Positions 33,215-43,536 of a stretch of 64,000 bases of DNA are shown in pieces (position 1 is the first letter of the stretch; every line of letters begins with the position of its first letter). Source of the DNA: Prosopocoilus inquinatus (lineage: Eukaryota; Arthropoda; Insecta; Coleoptera; Lucanidae); contig CM069877.1 in assembly GCA_036172665.1 (NCBI GenBank), forward strand, positions 14,714,501 through 14,778,500. Direction: 5' to 3'. Under the pieces are notes generated by a model. It saw only the letters and a program-made list of their open reading frames with translations. It did no database searches and had not been told where the DNA came from. The translations under genes and the position numbers were made by a program.

Positions 33215-33897
33215 TTAAAAATTATTATCATTACTAAATTAATTAAATTAAAACTAACTCTGAAAGTGTGTACGAATTAATAAACGGACCACTTTTGAGC
33301 CGAATTCAAATCACTATGTTGTTTAACCACAATTACGTGGTGTCACATACCTGAGGGAGGGGAAATAAAGAGCACTTTGAGGTTCCTTGCCTTTGAGTTA
33401 CCTAACGAATGTTTGTTGGGGTATACCAGCGCCGAAACGGATCCGGAGTTGTTTTCTTCGGGGCTAAATATGGGCACATTTTCCCGGAAACTTTTGGATT
33501 GCGTAACCATTGCTGGGTGGCACCCTTAACAGTAACACCTTTCGATATTTCGCACGCCACCTCCACTGAGTGTACATCTTTACCAACTCTCCTCACCATC
33601 GTAGTCTTCGAGGAAACGACTATCTTAGCTTCAAAAGTATGGTAGTTCCGGTTGGTTCAGACCCACACTTTTCTTCCCTTTTGCGAGTCCAAACGCGCTA
33701 AGCGCTCCTTTTGCTACAACTCGTTACAATACCACTAAATAATGCATATTCAGGTTTGGCTGTAGAACGCATGTGACCTTCCACATGGACCCTAAATTAA
33801 AAACAACATTAAAAAGACTGGCGAGAATAATGATAAATGTAATATTAAAAAAAAAAAGAAACTATATGCATTTCTAATTAAGCTAGTTAAGAGTAGA
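33215..33897. other. Unrecognised interval, faint similarity to 43.0-43.3 kb
   Basis: No gene supported. A minus-strand 65-residue frame and a plus-strand 78-residue frame overlap at 33,402-33,645. The block GCGCTAAGCGCTCCTTTTG near 33,690 resembles GCGCAAAGCGCTCCTTTAG near 43,235, suggesting a dispersed repeat. An A-run lies near 33,848. Confidence 0.35.
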
Positions 33898-34155
33898 TTA
33901 TGGGAAGAAGAAGAGAAGGAAAGGAGAAATAGAATAGTACCATGAAAGGGTAATATTAGTTGGAGGCAAACTGTGCTGATTGATCACAGAATAGCGTTTT
34001 TCGGTACTGGCTTCTAAAGTGGTTCTAAATGGTTTGAATATTTTTAGTTGTGAAAGGAGATTATTCCAAAACAAGGCTATGTTGTACATAAAGGATCTTG
34101 TAAACAAGGTAGTGTCATGATTATTTGAATTTTTTTTATATCCTAACGAGCGCAA
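33898..34155 (-). pseudogene. LINE ORF2 C-terminal fragment
   Basis: The minus strand encodes LFTRSFMYNIALFWNNLL followed by a Lys/Phe-rich segment, like the conserved C-terminal end of Jockey/CR1 LINE ORF2 (the ...FMY-x-x-ALFWN-x-LP block). No RT or endonuclease remains. The 5' end of the fragment merges with the C165 repeat leader at 34,137. Confidence 0.5.
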
Positions 34156-34735
34156 GAGTTAGTTCAAATGCCCAAATGATCGAACTCGGAAAACAGAACG
34201 ACACCAATGATGGCATAACCTTCAACGTCTCTTCGATTCATTTCAACGAATGCAGAAAATAAATTCCTAATTAACTTGTATTGTGTGTACAAGTATCATT
34301 TTGTTAAACCGAACATCATTATGTCCTTTCTTTACAGAACGAGGAGGCGTACCCGTCGTTATTTGTAGGCAATTGAAAAATGTGACCGTTCAAAAGGGCA
34401 CTCATTCATCCACCTCCACGAAGCAAGAAGCTAAGTTCGAGTCCAGTTTATAATGTGTATACACATCTCTTTTTGCTAAACCAAATGCATGTATGGTCAT
34501 TTTTTACATAACGAAGGGGTGCATTCGTTGTTATCAAGCCTTGAGTGAAAAATATGACCGCTCAGATGCACACAGACGAGTGCTAACGAGCAATCGAACA
34601 AACAAATACATACTGCCATGCATATACACGTCTCAATTTAGTAAATTGAATACAAGTTATTTGTGCTAGATGAGAAGGCGCTTTCTTTGATATATGCACG
34701 ACGGTTGAAAAATGTGACCTTGCAGGAGCAAACGA
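34137..34735 (+). repeat. Composite repeat C165, second locus
   Basis: Leader (TCCTAACGAGCGCAAG), then three monomers whose boxes lie at about 34,375 (GAAAAATGTGACCGTTCAA), 34,547 (GAAAAATATGACCGCTCAG) and 34,708 (GAAAAATGTGACCTTGCAG), spaced 172 and 161 bp. The first monomer has CTTTCTTTACAGAACGAGG, the second TTTTTTACATAACGAAGG. The trailer seen at the other loci is missing and a third monomer type follows instead. Confidence 0.75.
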
Positions 34736-35430
34736 TGAAGATTTGACAATAAAACTAAATGAACATGTGATAAAATCAAAGGACCAATTGGTGTTGAGGA
34801 CAACTCGTAAAAAAATTAAAATTACGCGCCTCGTTGTAATTTTCAATGCAATTTCCTGATTATCTCGTCGCGCGTTTGTTATTTGCGCTCGCGTTTCGCA
34901 CATACAAATTCGAACCGGAATTTTCAGTTTTCATCGGCGATCCGGGCGGCCGGCCGGCCGTAATTAATAATATTTACAATGAAATGCAAATGTACGTGTT
35001 AATTTTATTCGGACAACAACGGCGCACCGACCGACCAACAACAATAATAACAATCGCCCAATAACACGAACAAACAAACACACACGCATGTACAGAGCAG
35101 ATTAGAACTGAGAATTAGAAATAATTCATTTCATGTTGCAATCAACGCTAAAATTGAATCAAATTTCAGGTTATTTGCATATTGGGCGCGGATGGATGTG
35201 CGGTGGGGTTGGCTGCGAGGGGGCGGTGGAGGTGCCGGGGGGCAGCGGACACACGCGTACATTGTTTACTGATTAATTCCGGCAATTAGAGAGGGTGGAC
35301 GTGTGTGTGAGTGTAAGTACACGATATCGATTGTCGTTGATGGTTGTTACCGGTGGCAAATCTGATTGACACCCCTTTCGTCGAATTGAAAACGATTCTT
35401 TTTGTTCTTGTTTTATCAAAAAAAAAAAAT
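34736..35430. other. Low-copy region, possible regulatory DNA
   Basis: No gene. The interval 34,840-35,370 is non-repetitive, with alternating GC-rich and homeodomain-type words: CGGCCGGCCGGCCG near 34,952, TAATTAATAAT, an octamer-like ATGCAAATG near 34,983, TTATTTGCATATTGG near 35,172, and TGATTAATTCC near 35,270. This is what conserved enhancers look like, but conservation cannot be judged from one genome. Confidence 0.35.
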
Positions 35431-35433
35431 CAC

Positions 35434-35810
35434 ACTGCATGGAGTTATTTTATTCTGGATGGGAACAGCCCTGAAAAGAGATAGAACGTTCGCAGTGAAA
35501 ATCAACTTGTAACAAATACGTGAAAATAAATATTTTCCACTTCTTTTTAATATTAAAAAAAATACTTTAATCGATTATTATTATTTTGTACGAAACCGAA
35601 ATTTTATGCAGAAAAATAAATTCCACTGTTCCATTTTTTTTTTTAATATTAAAAAATACTTCCATTGATTTATGTAAGAAATCGGAATTTTATACAAAAA
35701 AAGATATTTTTACAAAACGCACATATATTTAACTGCACAGAGTTATTCAATACGGGACGGCTCTGAAAAGGAAATAAAACATACTCAGTGAAAATCAACT
35801 AGTTTAAAAG
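35434..35810. repeat. 298-bp direct repeat and short palindromic motif
   Basis: ACTGCATGGAGTTATT at 35,434 and ACTGCACAGAGTTATT at 35,732 begin two copies (the second partial) that also share CTCTGAAAAG-like and GTGAAAATCAACT blocks. Inside, TTTTTAATATTAAAAAA occurs at about 35,543 and 35,633, each followed by a GAAAYCGRAATTTTAT block; a third such site is at 30,503. Confidence 0.6.
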
Positions 35811-36926
35811 TTTTGCGAATTCAGACCGGGAGCTGTTGAATGCTGCAGGACCTTGCAGGACATTAGACCCCCGCGGTGGACCGAAGAAGTTTAGGCGATT
35901 GAGATATTTTTAAGCGGAATGAGCTGTCACGTTTCTGAAAGTTGCCTTTTGTGTAACTTACGGGGGAAATTGGATTTTGCAGTTTTTTTTTCTTCTTCTC
36001 CTTCCTTGTAATTCGACTGATTTTTTTGCGCGCGCGTCTACCTACAACGCCTTATAATGATTCTCCTTCTTAAGTGCTCCACACCGCCCTAAGTAGAATT
36101 TGATGTATTGTATTTCATTCCCGATATCTGTTATGTTTTATTCTGTTGCGGACGACGGAGGCGCCTTTGTGCCTTTGTGCACAGCAACCTTTCGGATTCG
36201 ATCAGCTCCAAGGGGCGGGCGGGCGGGCGGGCGGCATTTATCATTATTTCGTCCGCGAAACAGGTGCATTAGAAGCTTAATTAATTAAATATTCCGTCGA
36301 TAAAATTAATTCCTCTCAGAAAACGAAACCTCCTCCCCTCCCTCCAACTCTTCGCCGGTGAGATAAATGATTACGAGCATCAAAATAAATATTAATTAAA
36401 TGCAAATCCTGGGAATTAACAATTTTTTTCCTTCAGTTGTTCATGAAACCTATTTAATTAACAGTGTCAGCCGGAAGGGCGGTACCGTAGTCTAATTTTC
36501 AGATGGAAATTCAAAATAATTCGCAATTTAAATACCCTCTTAATTGGTCAATATTTTAAATGAGGGGGTGAGGCCGGAGGTTCACCTTGAAACCATCCCA
36601 GGATACATTTTTGCCGGAACAATTCAAAAAAACTCACTATAATACGACATTTTTGTCAAATTTGGCAAAAATTTTTGAATGGAGAGCCGAACCGGATTTA
36701 TTTGTTTTCCTACTGCGCAGCCAAGAGGGAAAAAATCTCAGGCGACTTTGTGTTTACATTTATTGTCGAACTCGAGCTTAAATTCTTTTTTTGTGAATCC
36801 CTTTCTTTTCGGGATCTCCTTAGTTGAACTTAGTGGCAATAATTTTGGACACCACTTACTTCCTTTTGCAAAAGGCAACACCCCGTCGGAAAATATTTTT
36901 TGAATACTTCTGCAGGCTCTCGTCTT
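35811..36926. other. Low-copy region with GGGC microsatellite
   Basis: No gene. (GGGC)n at 36,212-36,234. At 36,240-36,500 are many homeodomain-type words (TTAATTAATTAAATATT, ATTAATTAAATGCAAAT, CCTATTTAATTAAC), again compatible with regulatory DNA. Frames at 36,100-36,288 and 36,587-36,903 are unrecognised. Confidence 0.35.
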
Positions 36927-36930
36927 TTAA

Positions 36931-39069
36931 CCCTTAACCGGGGAGGTAGTTGTTTTTAGGTATAATTTTAATATCTTGTTGGTGTTAGATTTCGGGTTGG
37001 CAATACCTTTCTACCAAACTGTCGGTTTATGTTAACATAACCTTAGATTTTTGTTTTCATCTTATTTGCACCTGTTAAGTCGAGTTTTATAGGCTGGGGT
37101 GTCATCGTATCCCCACCTGACCAGTTACGTTCGTATTATTTACTCGTGTAAAATGTGCAAGAGAAGCCTCAGAAGCTATGAAGAAGAGCAAGAACATCTA
37201 CAACGCCTATTGCGTGATTTTGAAAACGACCAGTCATATTTTGATGACTAAGATGGGGAAGAAATAGATCATGTGGAAGAGCAATAACTTTCAGATTCGC
37301 CGGAAAGTGATATAGAACAGAGTCTTGCCCGCAATACTCCATTCTACATAGGCAAGGATAAGAAGACAAAATGGATGAAAATATGCGGATCACGAAACGT
37401 AAGAACACGCGCTCAAAACATAATAAGAGATTTACCTGGCATAAAGGGCAGTGCCAAGGATGTAAAAAGCGCAACAGATTGTTTCTATCTCTTTCTCGAC
37501 GATGAAATAATTGAGGTAATTACAAAATGCACGAATATTTACATTGGAACTGTTTGTGAAAACCGACAGATAACACAGAAATGATTTTTTTGTGGGACTG
37601 TTAATTCTGGTTGGTGTCCAACATTCTGGTCATCAAAATCTTGAAGATCTGTGGGATCAGAATGGTTTTGGAATAGAAATTTTTTATACCACAATGTCAC
37701 TAAAACGCTTCCTCTTCCCACTACGTTGTTTACGATTTGACGACGTACGTACCAGAGTTGAGAGAAAAAAATTAGATAAAATGACGTGATATTTTTGAAA
37801 TTTTTACAAGAAACTGTCAATAATATTATTCTGTTGGAGAATGTACTACAGTAGACGAACAATTTGTAGCATTTCGTGGGAAGTGCCAATTTCGACAATA
37901 CATACCCAGCAAACCGGCCAAATATGGTATCAAAATTTTAACTCTGTGGGACGCTACTACGTGGTATACACTAAGTATGAAAATGTATGTTGGAACACAA
38001 CCTGACGGTCCTTACCTAGTCTCAAATAGTGCTAAAGATGTTGTTCTTGGATTGGCGAAAATTATTGCAGGAACAAATCAAAATATAACTGCTGATAATT
38101 GGTTTTGCAGTATACCATTGGTTGAAGAATTACGCAAAATTATTATAACATTAGTTGGAACATTACGGAAAAACAAAAAGGAAATTCCAGCTGAGTTCTT
38201 GGATACAAAAAATCGACCACTCAATAGTAGCATATTTGCGTTTCAAAAAAAAAGAATAAATGACATTGGTATCATACTTACCTAAGAAGAATAAAAATGT
38301 TTTAGCGCTGTCTTCAATACATTTTGATGATACCATTAACCCTAAAACGGGAGATGATTGTAAACCTGAAATCATAACTACGTATAACGCAATTATAGCC
38401 GGAGTTGACGTAGTAGATGAAATGTATGCAACGTATTCAACATCAAGAAGAACGAAGCGCTGGCCAAGCTCTTTTATAGAATGCTTGATATTGCAGGAAT
38501 AAATTCGCAAATTATTTACATAACAAATAATGGTTCTAAAAAACTAACACAAAGGTTATTCCTTCGTGAACTTGGATTTTCATTAGTTAGATCCCAAATA
38601 AAAAAAGAGCATTCAATGAACGCACCCCACGAGAAAAATCTGCCAGGATATCAGAAGCTCAAAAGGATGTTCATTTACCTGGGACCAGCAAAGAGATGTC
38701 TCAAGAATCTCCTGCCTCAAAACCCGGAAGATGTGTAACTTGTCCGAGAAAAAAGGACATAAAAGTTTTATTGCTTCAATTGCAAGAAGCTGATGTGTTT
38801 AAACCATATGCTTCACATCTGTTACAATTGTCTCGATAATAAAAATAATGACGTGGAGAATGAATAAATGTCCAATTATAATGTTAAAATGCATTTGTAA
38901 TTTCTAATTCGTGCAATAAAAGAGCAATTTCATACAAAAGTTATCTTGACATTTGATTAAATATGAATCAAGTTTGTTTATTAAGAGAGGTATTCTCAAA
39001 CTATATGGGGTGTTGAGAACACCCCACCTGACCTGCTGTGTTTCAAAATTCCACCTCCCCGGTTAAGGC
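36931..39069 (+). mobile_element. piggyBac element, both ends and TTAA present
   Basis: A 2,139-bp element flanked by TTAA at 36,927-36,930 and 39,070-39,073. The terminal repeats are CCCTTAACCGGGGAGGTAG and, inverted, GCCTTAACCGGGGAGGTGG. Subterminal hairpins in direct orientation, GGGGTGT...CCCC followed by ACCTGACC, occur at about 37,097-37,122 and 39,006-39,032; the right one is a perfect hairpin. Coding capacity is broken. Confidence 0.93.
37140..38875 (+). pseudogene. piggyBac transposase, frameshifted
   Basis: Fragments in order: an acidic N-terminus with an early stop near 37,248; TRAQNIIRDLPGIKG and CTNIYI (37,400-37,545); a segment ending in RFLFPLRCLRFDD (37,592-37,745); VDEQFVAFRG near 37,855 with the first catalytic Asp; ITADNWFCSIPLVEEL near 38,090 with the second; AGVDVVDEMYATYSTSRRTK near 38,400 with the third. 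The C-terminal Cys/His zinc-binding region (FNCKKLMCLNH) lies near 38,775-38,810 in another frame. All three Asp contexts survive although at least five frame or stop lesions inactivate it. Role: excision and insertion at TTAA. Confidence 0.9.
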
Positions 39070-39187
39070 TTAAGATGCGACTTGGTGGTGATGATGTACC
39101 AGGGAGAGGTAAAAATTGGGAATCATCGGAAAAACATGTTCAAGTTGGAAACGAAAATGTAGTGAAAGTGGTTTGCTAGACTGCGAA

Positions 39188-39335
39188 TCAGCGCTAGCAG
39201 GTGTGAGTGGCGAAGACTATCTTACTGGAATAAGAGAGAGCACCGGCAGGTGTGAGTGATCATAGTCATCTTACTGGAACATGAGGTATCACTAGTGGGT
39301 GTGAAGACGATCATCTTACTGGACATCGGCGTCTT
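39188..39335. repeat. 49-bp minisatellite, three units
   Basis: Three consecutive units with GGTGTGAGTG...CATCTTACTGGA-like cores begin at 39,201, 39,250 and 39,299, giving a 49-bp period. It lies just outside the right end of the piggyBac element. Confidence 0.75.
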
Positions 39336-40639
39336 TGCACCATTGATCTGTACGTTGTTACTCAATCAGTCAATCAGCGGTGAAAGGAGTCGCGTTTTAT
39401 TCGCTGAAGGACAATCTTTTTATTTTTTGCTTTTATATGCAAAAGCTTTGGTTTTCTTGGATAGCGGTACCGTAATGCAGCGGCCATAATATGACGGTGA
39501 ACCATGTCATGTAGCGTTACTGGTGAATTATCTATCAATAAGGTCAATCTCTTTTGCCTTCTTTTCTGAAAATCATCGTCTGATATAATCTGATGTGCAT
39601 TCAAGTTTCAATTCGTGAATATCCAGCGAACCAAAGAGGAAGTTAATTTAGTCGAGCGTCCCTAATAGAGGTCACTTTGCAGAACCTCAAACATTTACAC
39701 TGCAAAGTCACCTTAGATCCGACACGACCGCCGCCCGAAATCCTTAGACGAAACTTATCCAATTAAAAAGCGCTCACTGTTTTCCTAAAGCTATCTCTGC
39801 GCGTTCCGGAACGTTTCGCCCCGATGAAAAGAGGAGCCGTCGCACACTCTCGCGCCCTGAATGGGGAATTTCCTCTCCGGGGTTGCGTAATCCTTTGCTA
39901 GGGTCAGATTATTCCTAAGCCGCGGTTATACTTCGGCGCATATATTTATCTTTAAATGGGGTTTCTAGGGGTCTCACAGATTATGTTGTTTGTTTACTTT
40001 CGAATATATTTATCTCTCCCATGCGGCACCCCCTCGGATCCTCAATATTCAATAAATGCATGCACTTTTTCAGAGCGAAACTCCTCCCTCCTCCGCCACC
40101 CGCCGCCATGCTTCTTAATATAATACGTATTGTTTATAAAGTTATATTGCCGAATTCTCTCTGTCCCTCCCCTTTGTATTACATCGTGTCGTTACCTCGG
40201 AAGATAAGGGCTAAAGTTCGCATCTAATCTACAATATATTCCCATTCCGGCAAGTTGCGACGTTACAGTCAAACTACTCGGGCGGACATGAATGGATGCA
40301 TTGATATGTTACAAACCAATCGGCGGAGCCTTTCGCTATTGTTTGGCCGCGTTTGCTGCATGAACGGTCCTCAACACGTCGAACCGCTAAAACGTACTTG
40401 TAATCGAAACGCGAATGAAACTTATTTAGGGCAAATGTTTTACACAATTAATTGCTCTCCCGTAAGTTGTTGGCAAACCCCGTAAACAAAAGTAATTCAT
40501 TAACAGAGAGGACAACAGACGAGTACACGATTTAATACTATTTCAATTAAATCTCAGGAAAAATCTTTTTAGGACTTGTTGATGTAAGCCGCTACTGTTT
40601 CATCAAATGTAAGGTTAACATGTTAAGTTCTGCGTAATA
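39336..40639. other. Gene-free, partly low-copy
   Basis: No gene supported. The minus-strand 76-residue frame at 39,374-39,604 is Lys/Arg-rich and unrecognised. The interval 39,650-40,500 is non-repetitive with moderate GC; it might be regulatory but shows no diagnostic motif. Confidence 0.35.
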
Positions 40640-41958
40640 TTTATGTAACTTATACTGTATAAATCTAAGTATCATTTTATTAAATTGAATATATAATTAT
40701 GCTCTTTTCTTACAGAATGAAGGGATATATCCATTTATATTTGCAGGCGATTGAAAAATGTGACCGTTCAGAAGGCCATCCATACATCCTCTTCAAAAAA
40801 GCAAGAAGCTAAGTTTGTGTCCAGTTTATAATGCATATACACGTCTCTTATTACTAAACCAAATGCATGTATGGTCGTTTTTTACATAACAAAGTGGTGC
40901 ATTCGGTGTTATCAAACCCTGAGTGAAAAATGTGACCGCTCAGACGAACACAGGCGATTTTGAGTGCTAGCGATCAATCAAGCGATCAAGAATAGAAGTG
41001 AACAAGACAAATTCACCCGAAGTTCAGGACTCGAGCTGAAAGTAATCAAAAGTGAAGTTATGGTATACGAGAATTGCCTACAAAAATTGCCTGAGTTCAA
41101 AAACCAAGCATAAAGAGAGGTTAACCGAGAAAAAGAAAGAATGGCACTTAGGAATGTAGAAGTGTGCTTCTAGCTTCGAAGTAAAATGAACTTCCAGGAC
41201 GGTATGTCCAAAAGAAACCAATGGGTACAATTTTCTTATATCCAAACGAGCGCAACAGGTTGTTCAGATGGCCGAATTATTATTGTCAGATGAGCGAACT
41301 TGAAAAACAAAACGACATCAAGATTAAACGTCTCTTCTAACGAACGCAGAAAATAAGTTCCTACTTTTTATACATGTCTCATTTTGTTAAACCGAACATA
41401 ATTATATATTTTCTTTAAAATACGAAAAGGCGCAAGCTTTGATTTTTGCAGGCGATTGAAAATTCTATCCATTCAGCAGGGTAACCATACATCCACATCG
41501 ACGAAGGAAGAAACTAAGTTCGCATCCTGTCTGTAATGCATATACACCTCCCTTATTGTTAAATCGAATGCAAGTGTGGTCGCTTTTACATAATGAAGAG
41601 GTACAGTTGTTGTTATCAAACACGTGATCGCTCAGATGAATGCAACCAGTTTCGGGAGCTAGCGATCAATCAAATAATCAAGAATAGGAGCGGGCAAGAC
41701 AAATACATCGCCATTTCCGATTAATAGCACCGACATAAAAAAGAAACAGTCGAAAAATTAAAACTTACGGACGCCAAAATATCTTTTCATACAACCGCCT
41801 CAATATACGATGAATATAAGTTCATACGTATCCTGTGATGCATATACACGCTTGATTTGATTAAAGTGAATGCAATTATGCTTATTTCTGCATGATAAGG
41901 GGGTGTATCTATTGATATACACGGGGCAAATAAAAAAATGTGACCTCCCAGAGAAGCG
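40640..41958 (+). repeat. Composite repeat C165, tandem units
   Basis: Two units in tandem plus an extra monomer. Boxes: GAAAAATGTGACCGTTCAG at ~40,753 and GAAAAATGTGACCGCTCAG at ~40,924, then a trailer to ~41,215, a new leader (TTATATCCAAACGAGCGCAAC at ~41,236), boxes at ~41,458 and ~41,620, and a last monomer with its box at ~41,930. Spacing is 171, 534, 162 and 310 bp; corresponding boxes of the two units are 705 bp apart. Short frames inside are not coding. Confidence 0.78.
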
Positions 41959-42679
41959 CCTTGGTGTTTTTAACGTTAGCAATCAAGATTTAAGCTTACA
42001 AGATAAACAACATTCTGAAACTCATACGAAACCAAACGTGCCCACCAAATAAATTACGGTCGTAATTCCTCAACAACTTGTAAATTAGTTTCTTGCAGTG
42101 CCTTAAAATTAAATCAAAGTTACCAAGGGGCGCGCGTGTGTGTGTGCAGGATGGCAACTTTTCGAATAAAACCGAGACAAATTACATTGTAGTTAGGTGC
42201 GTGAAACTTTTATTCGTTTCACATATTAATAAGTGCCGGCGTAAAAACCTCAAGCCGCCTGCGATGTGACGAGATACAAAGTTACGATTATGATGGCGTG
42301 GCATCTCGTGCATGGTTAAGGACCGGCGATGTGTGAAATCTTGGGGGCCTCGGCGGCGTTGTTCTGAGCCGAGGGTTTCAAGATTGAAGCATAATATTGA
42401 CAGAGATCTCCCGACGTGTGTGTATTCAGTCGTCTGTCAACAGCACGGCCCCCGCTGTGTGTGTGTTTTGCCGTGCGCTTTTTTTGCCCCATTTCACCTC
42501 GCTATTACTCCATTAGCGCCGTCGCGTTTCACTTGCGAGGAAATCGGAACAAGAGGAAGAGGAACGGGAGGAACTCAGGTTTGCCAATAAAATTAGAAAA
42601 TTTCAAGCCATCAAAAAAATTACTTGTTTTTCTTTCAATTTTAATAAGACTTACTTAGTAATAAATATGCCAGTACCAG
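41959..42679. other. Gene-free, moderately GC-rich
   Basis: No gene. A GT run (GCGCGCGTGTGTGTGTG) lies near 42,131. Frames at 42,312-42,658 overlap in two phases and are unrecognised. Confidence 0.35.
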
Positions 42680-42819
42680 TCTTCGGAATACTAGCGGCGT
42701 AAAGTCTGCATGTCTTAAGAAGCGACTAGAAACATCGTGGAGTTCCGCATTGATCTCTCTGAAACCCCCCATCTTTTGAAATATAGGTACGTTTCCTTAT
42801 GTTCCTTCTCCATCACCAC
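42680..42819 (+). repeat. Dispersed ~145-bp repeat, copy 1
   Basis: Matches 49,809-49,958 throughout: TCTTCGGAATACTARCGGCG, TCTGCATGTCNTAAGARGCG, TCTCTGAAACC, GAAATATAGGTACRTTTCC and CCTTCTCCATCACCAC. The TGCATGTCGTAAGAGGCGAC string recalls 3' ends of insect LINEs, so both may be 5'-truncated LINE tails; no RT is attached. Confidence 0.65.
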
Positions 42820-43536
42820 TTTTTGGATATTCTCTTTGATGTTAAGAGCATGTAAGCAACGAGAGAGTACTCACGCCGTTAACCCTGTTCGCGGTTGTGC
42901 ACATTCACGTACTTTTTATCTGTTATCTGTGTGCCTTAATAAACGTTCTGTTTTTGACTGAACATAAACATCTTTTTTTCTGCGGAGTTTAGACTTTAAG
43001 GAACTGAAAGATCACCTATGGACCTTCTTTATTAATTTTATTTGGGGTATACCATTGGAGAAAAGGGTCCTGGGGAGATGCACCAAAGGACATGTAGGGG
43101 TATATTTTCTCGACCGTGGCCCTTTACTTGTGGGTTTGCTTAATATTTGCTAAATGGCGCCTTTAATCGTAATATTTGCTTCCCGAGACACGATAAGTAA
43201 CGGTTGGTGCAGTCTCACAAACTGTGGGTCAAAATGCGCAAAGCGCTCCTTTAGTCACCACGTAACACGTTAAAGGAAATTACTAAAATTTTAACAATCA
43301 AAAAAATTAATTGATTAAATTGCCTTAAAGAGAGAAAAGTGACGAAGATATCTGTAAACTTCTCGAAGCACTTGTTAGCTTCTAACTTTTTAAGGAGCAA
43401 CAGTTTTAATGTACGTAACTCACCTTCGTAAGTCGTGGATATTTCTTCGGTTCACATGTTTAAGTTCAAGCGAAACTAGAAAATTGACTGATAGAAAAAT
43501 TCAGAATTTGAAAAATTTGTGGACCAAGACAATAAA
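42820..43536. other. Possible retroelement debris, no gene
   Basis: GTAAGCAACGAGAGAGTACTC at about 42,852 is shared with 32,911, and TGTGTGCCTTAATAAACG near 42,930 looks like an LTR-type polyadenylation region. The 43,000-43,280 part faintly resembles 33.4-33.7 kb. Nothing codes for a recognisable protein. Confidence 0.3.
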
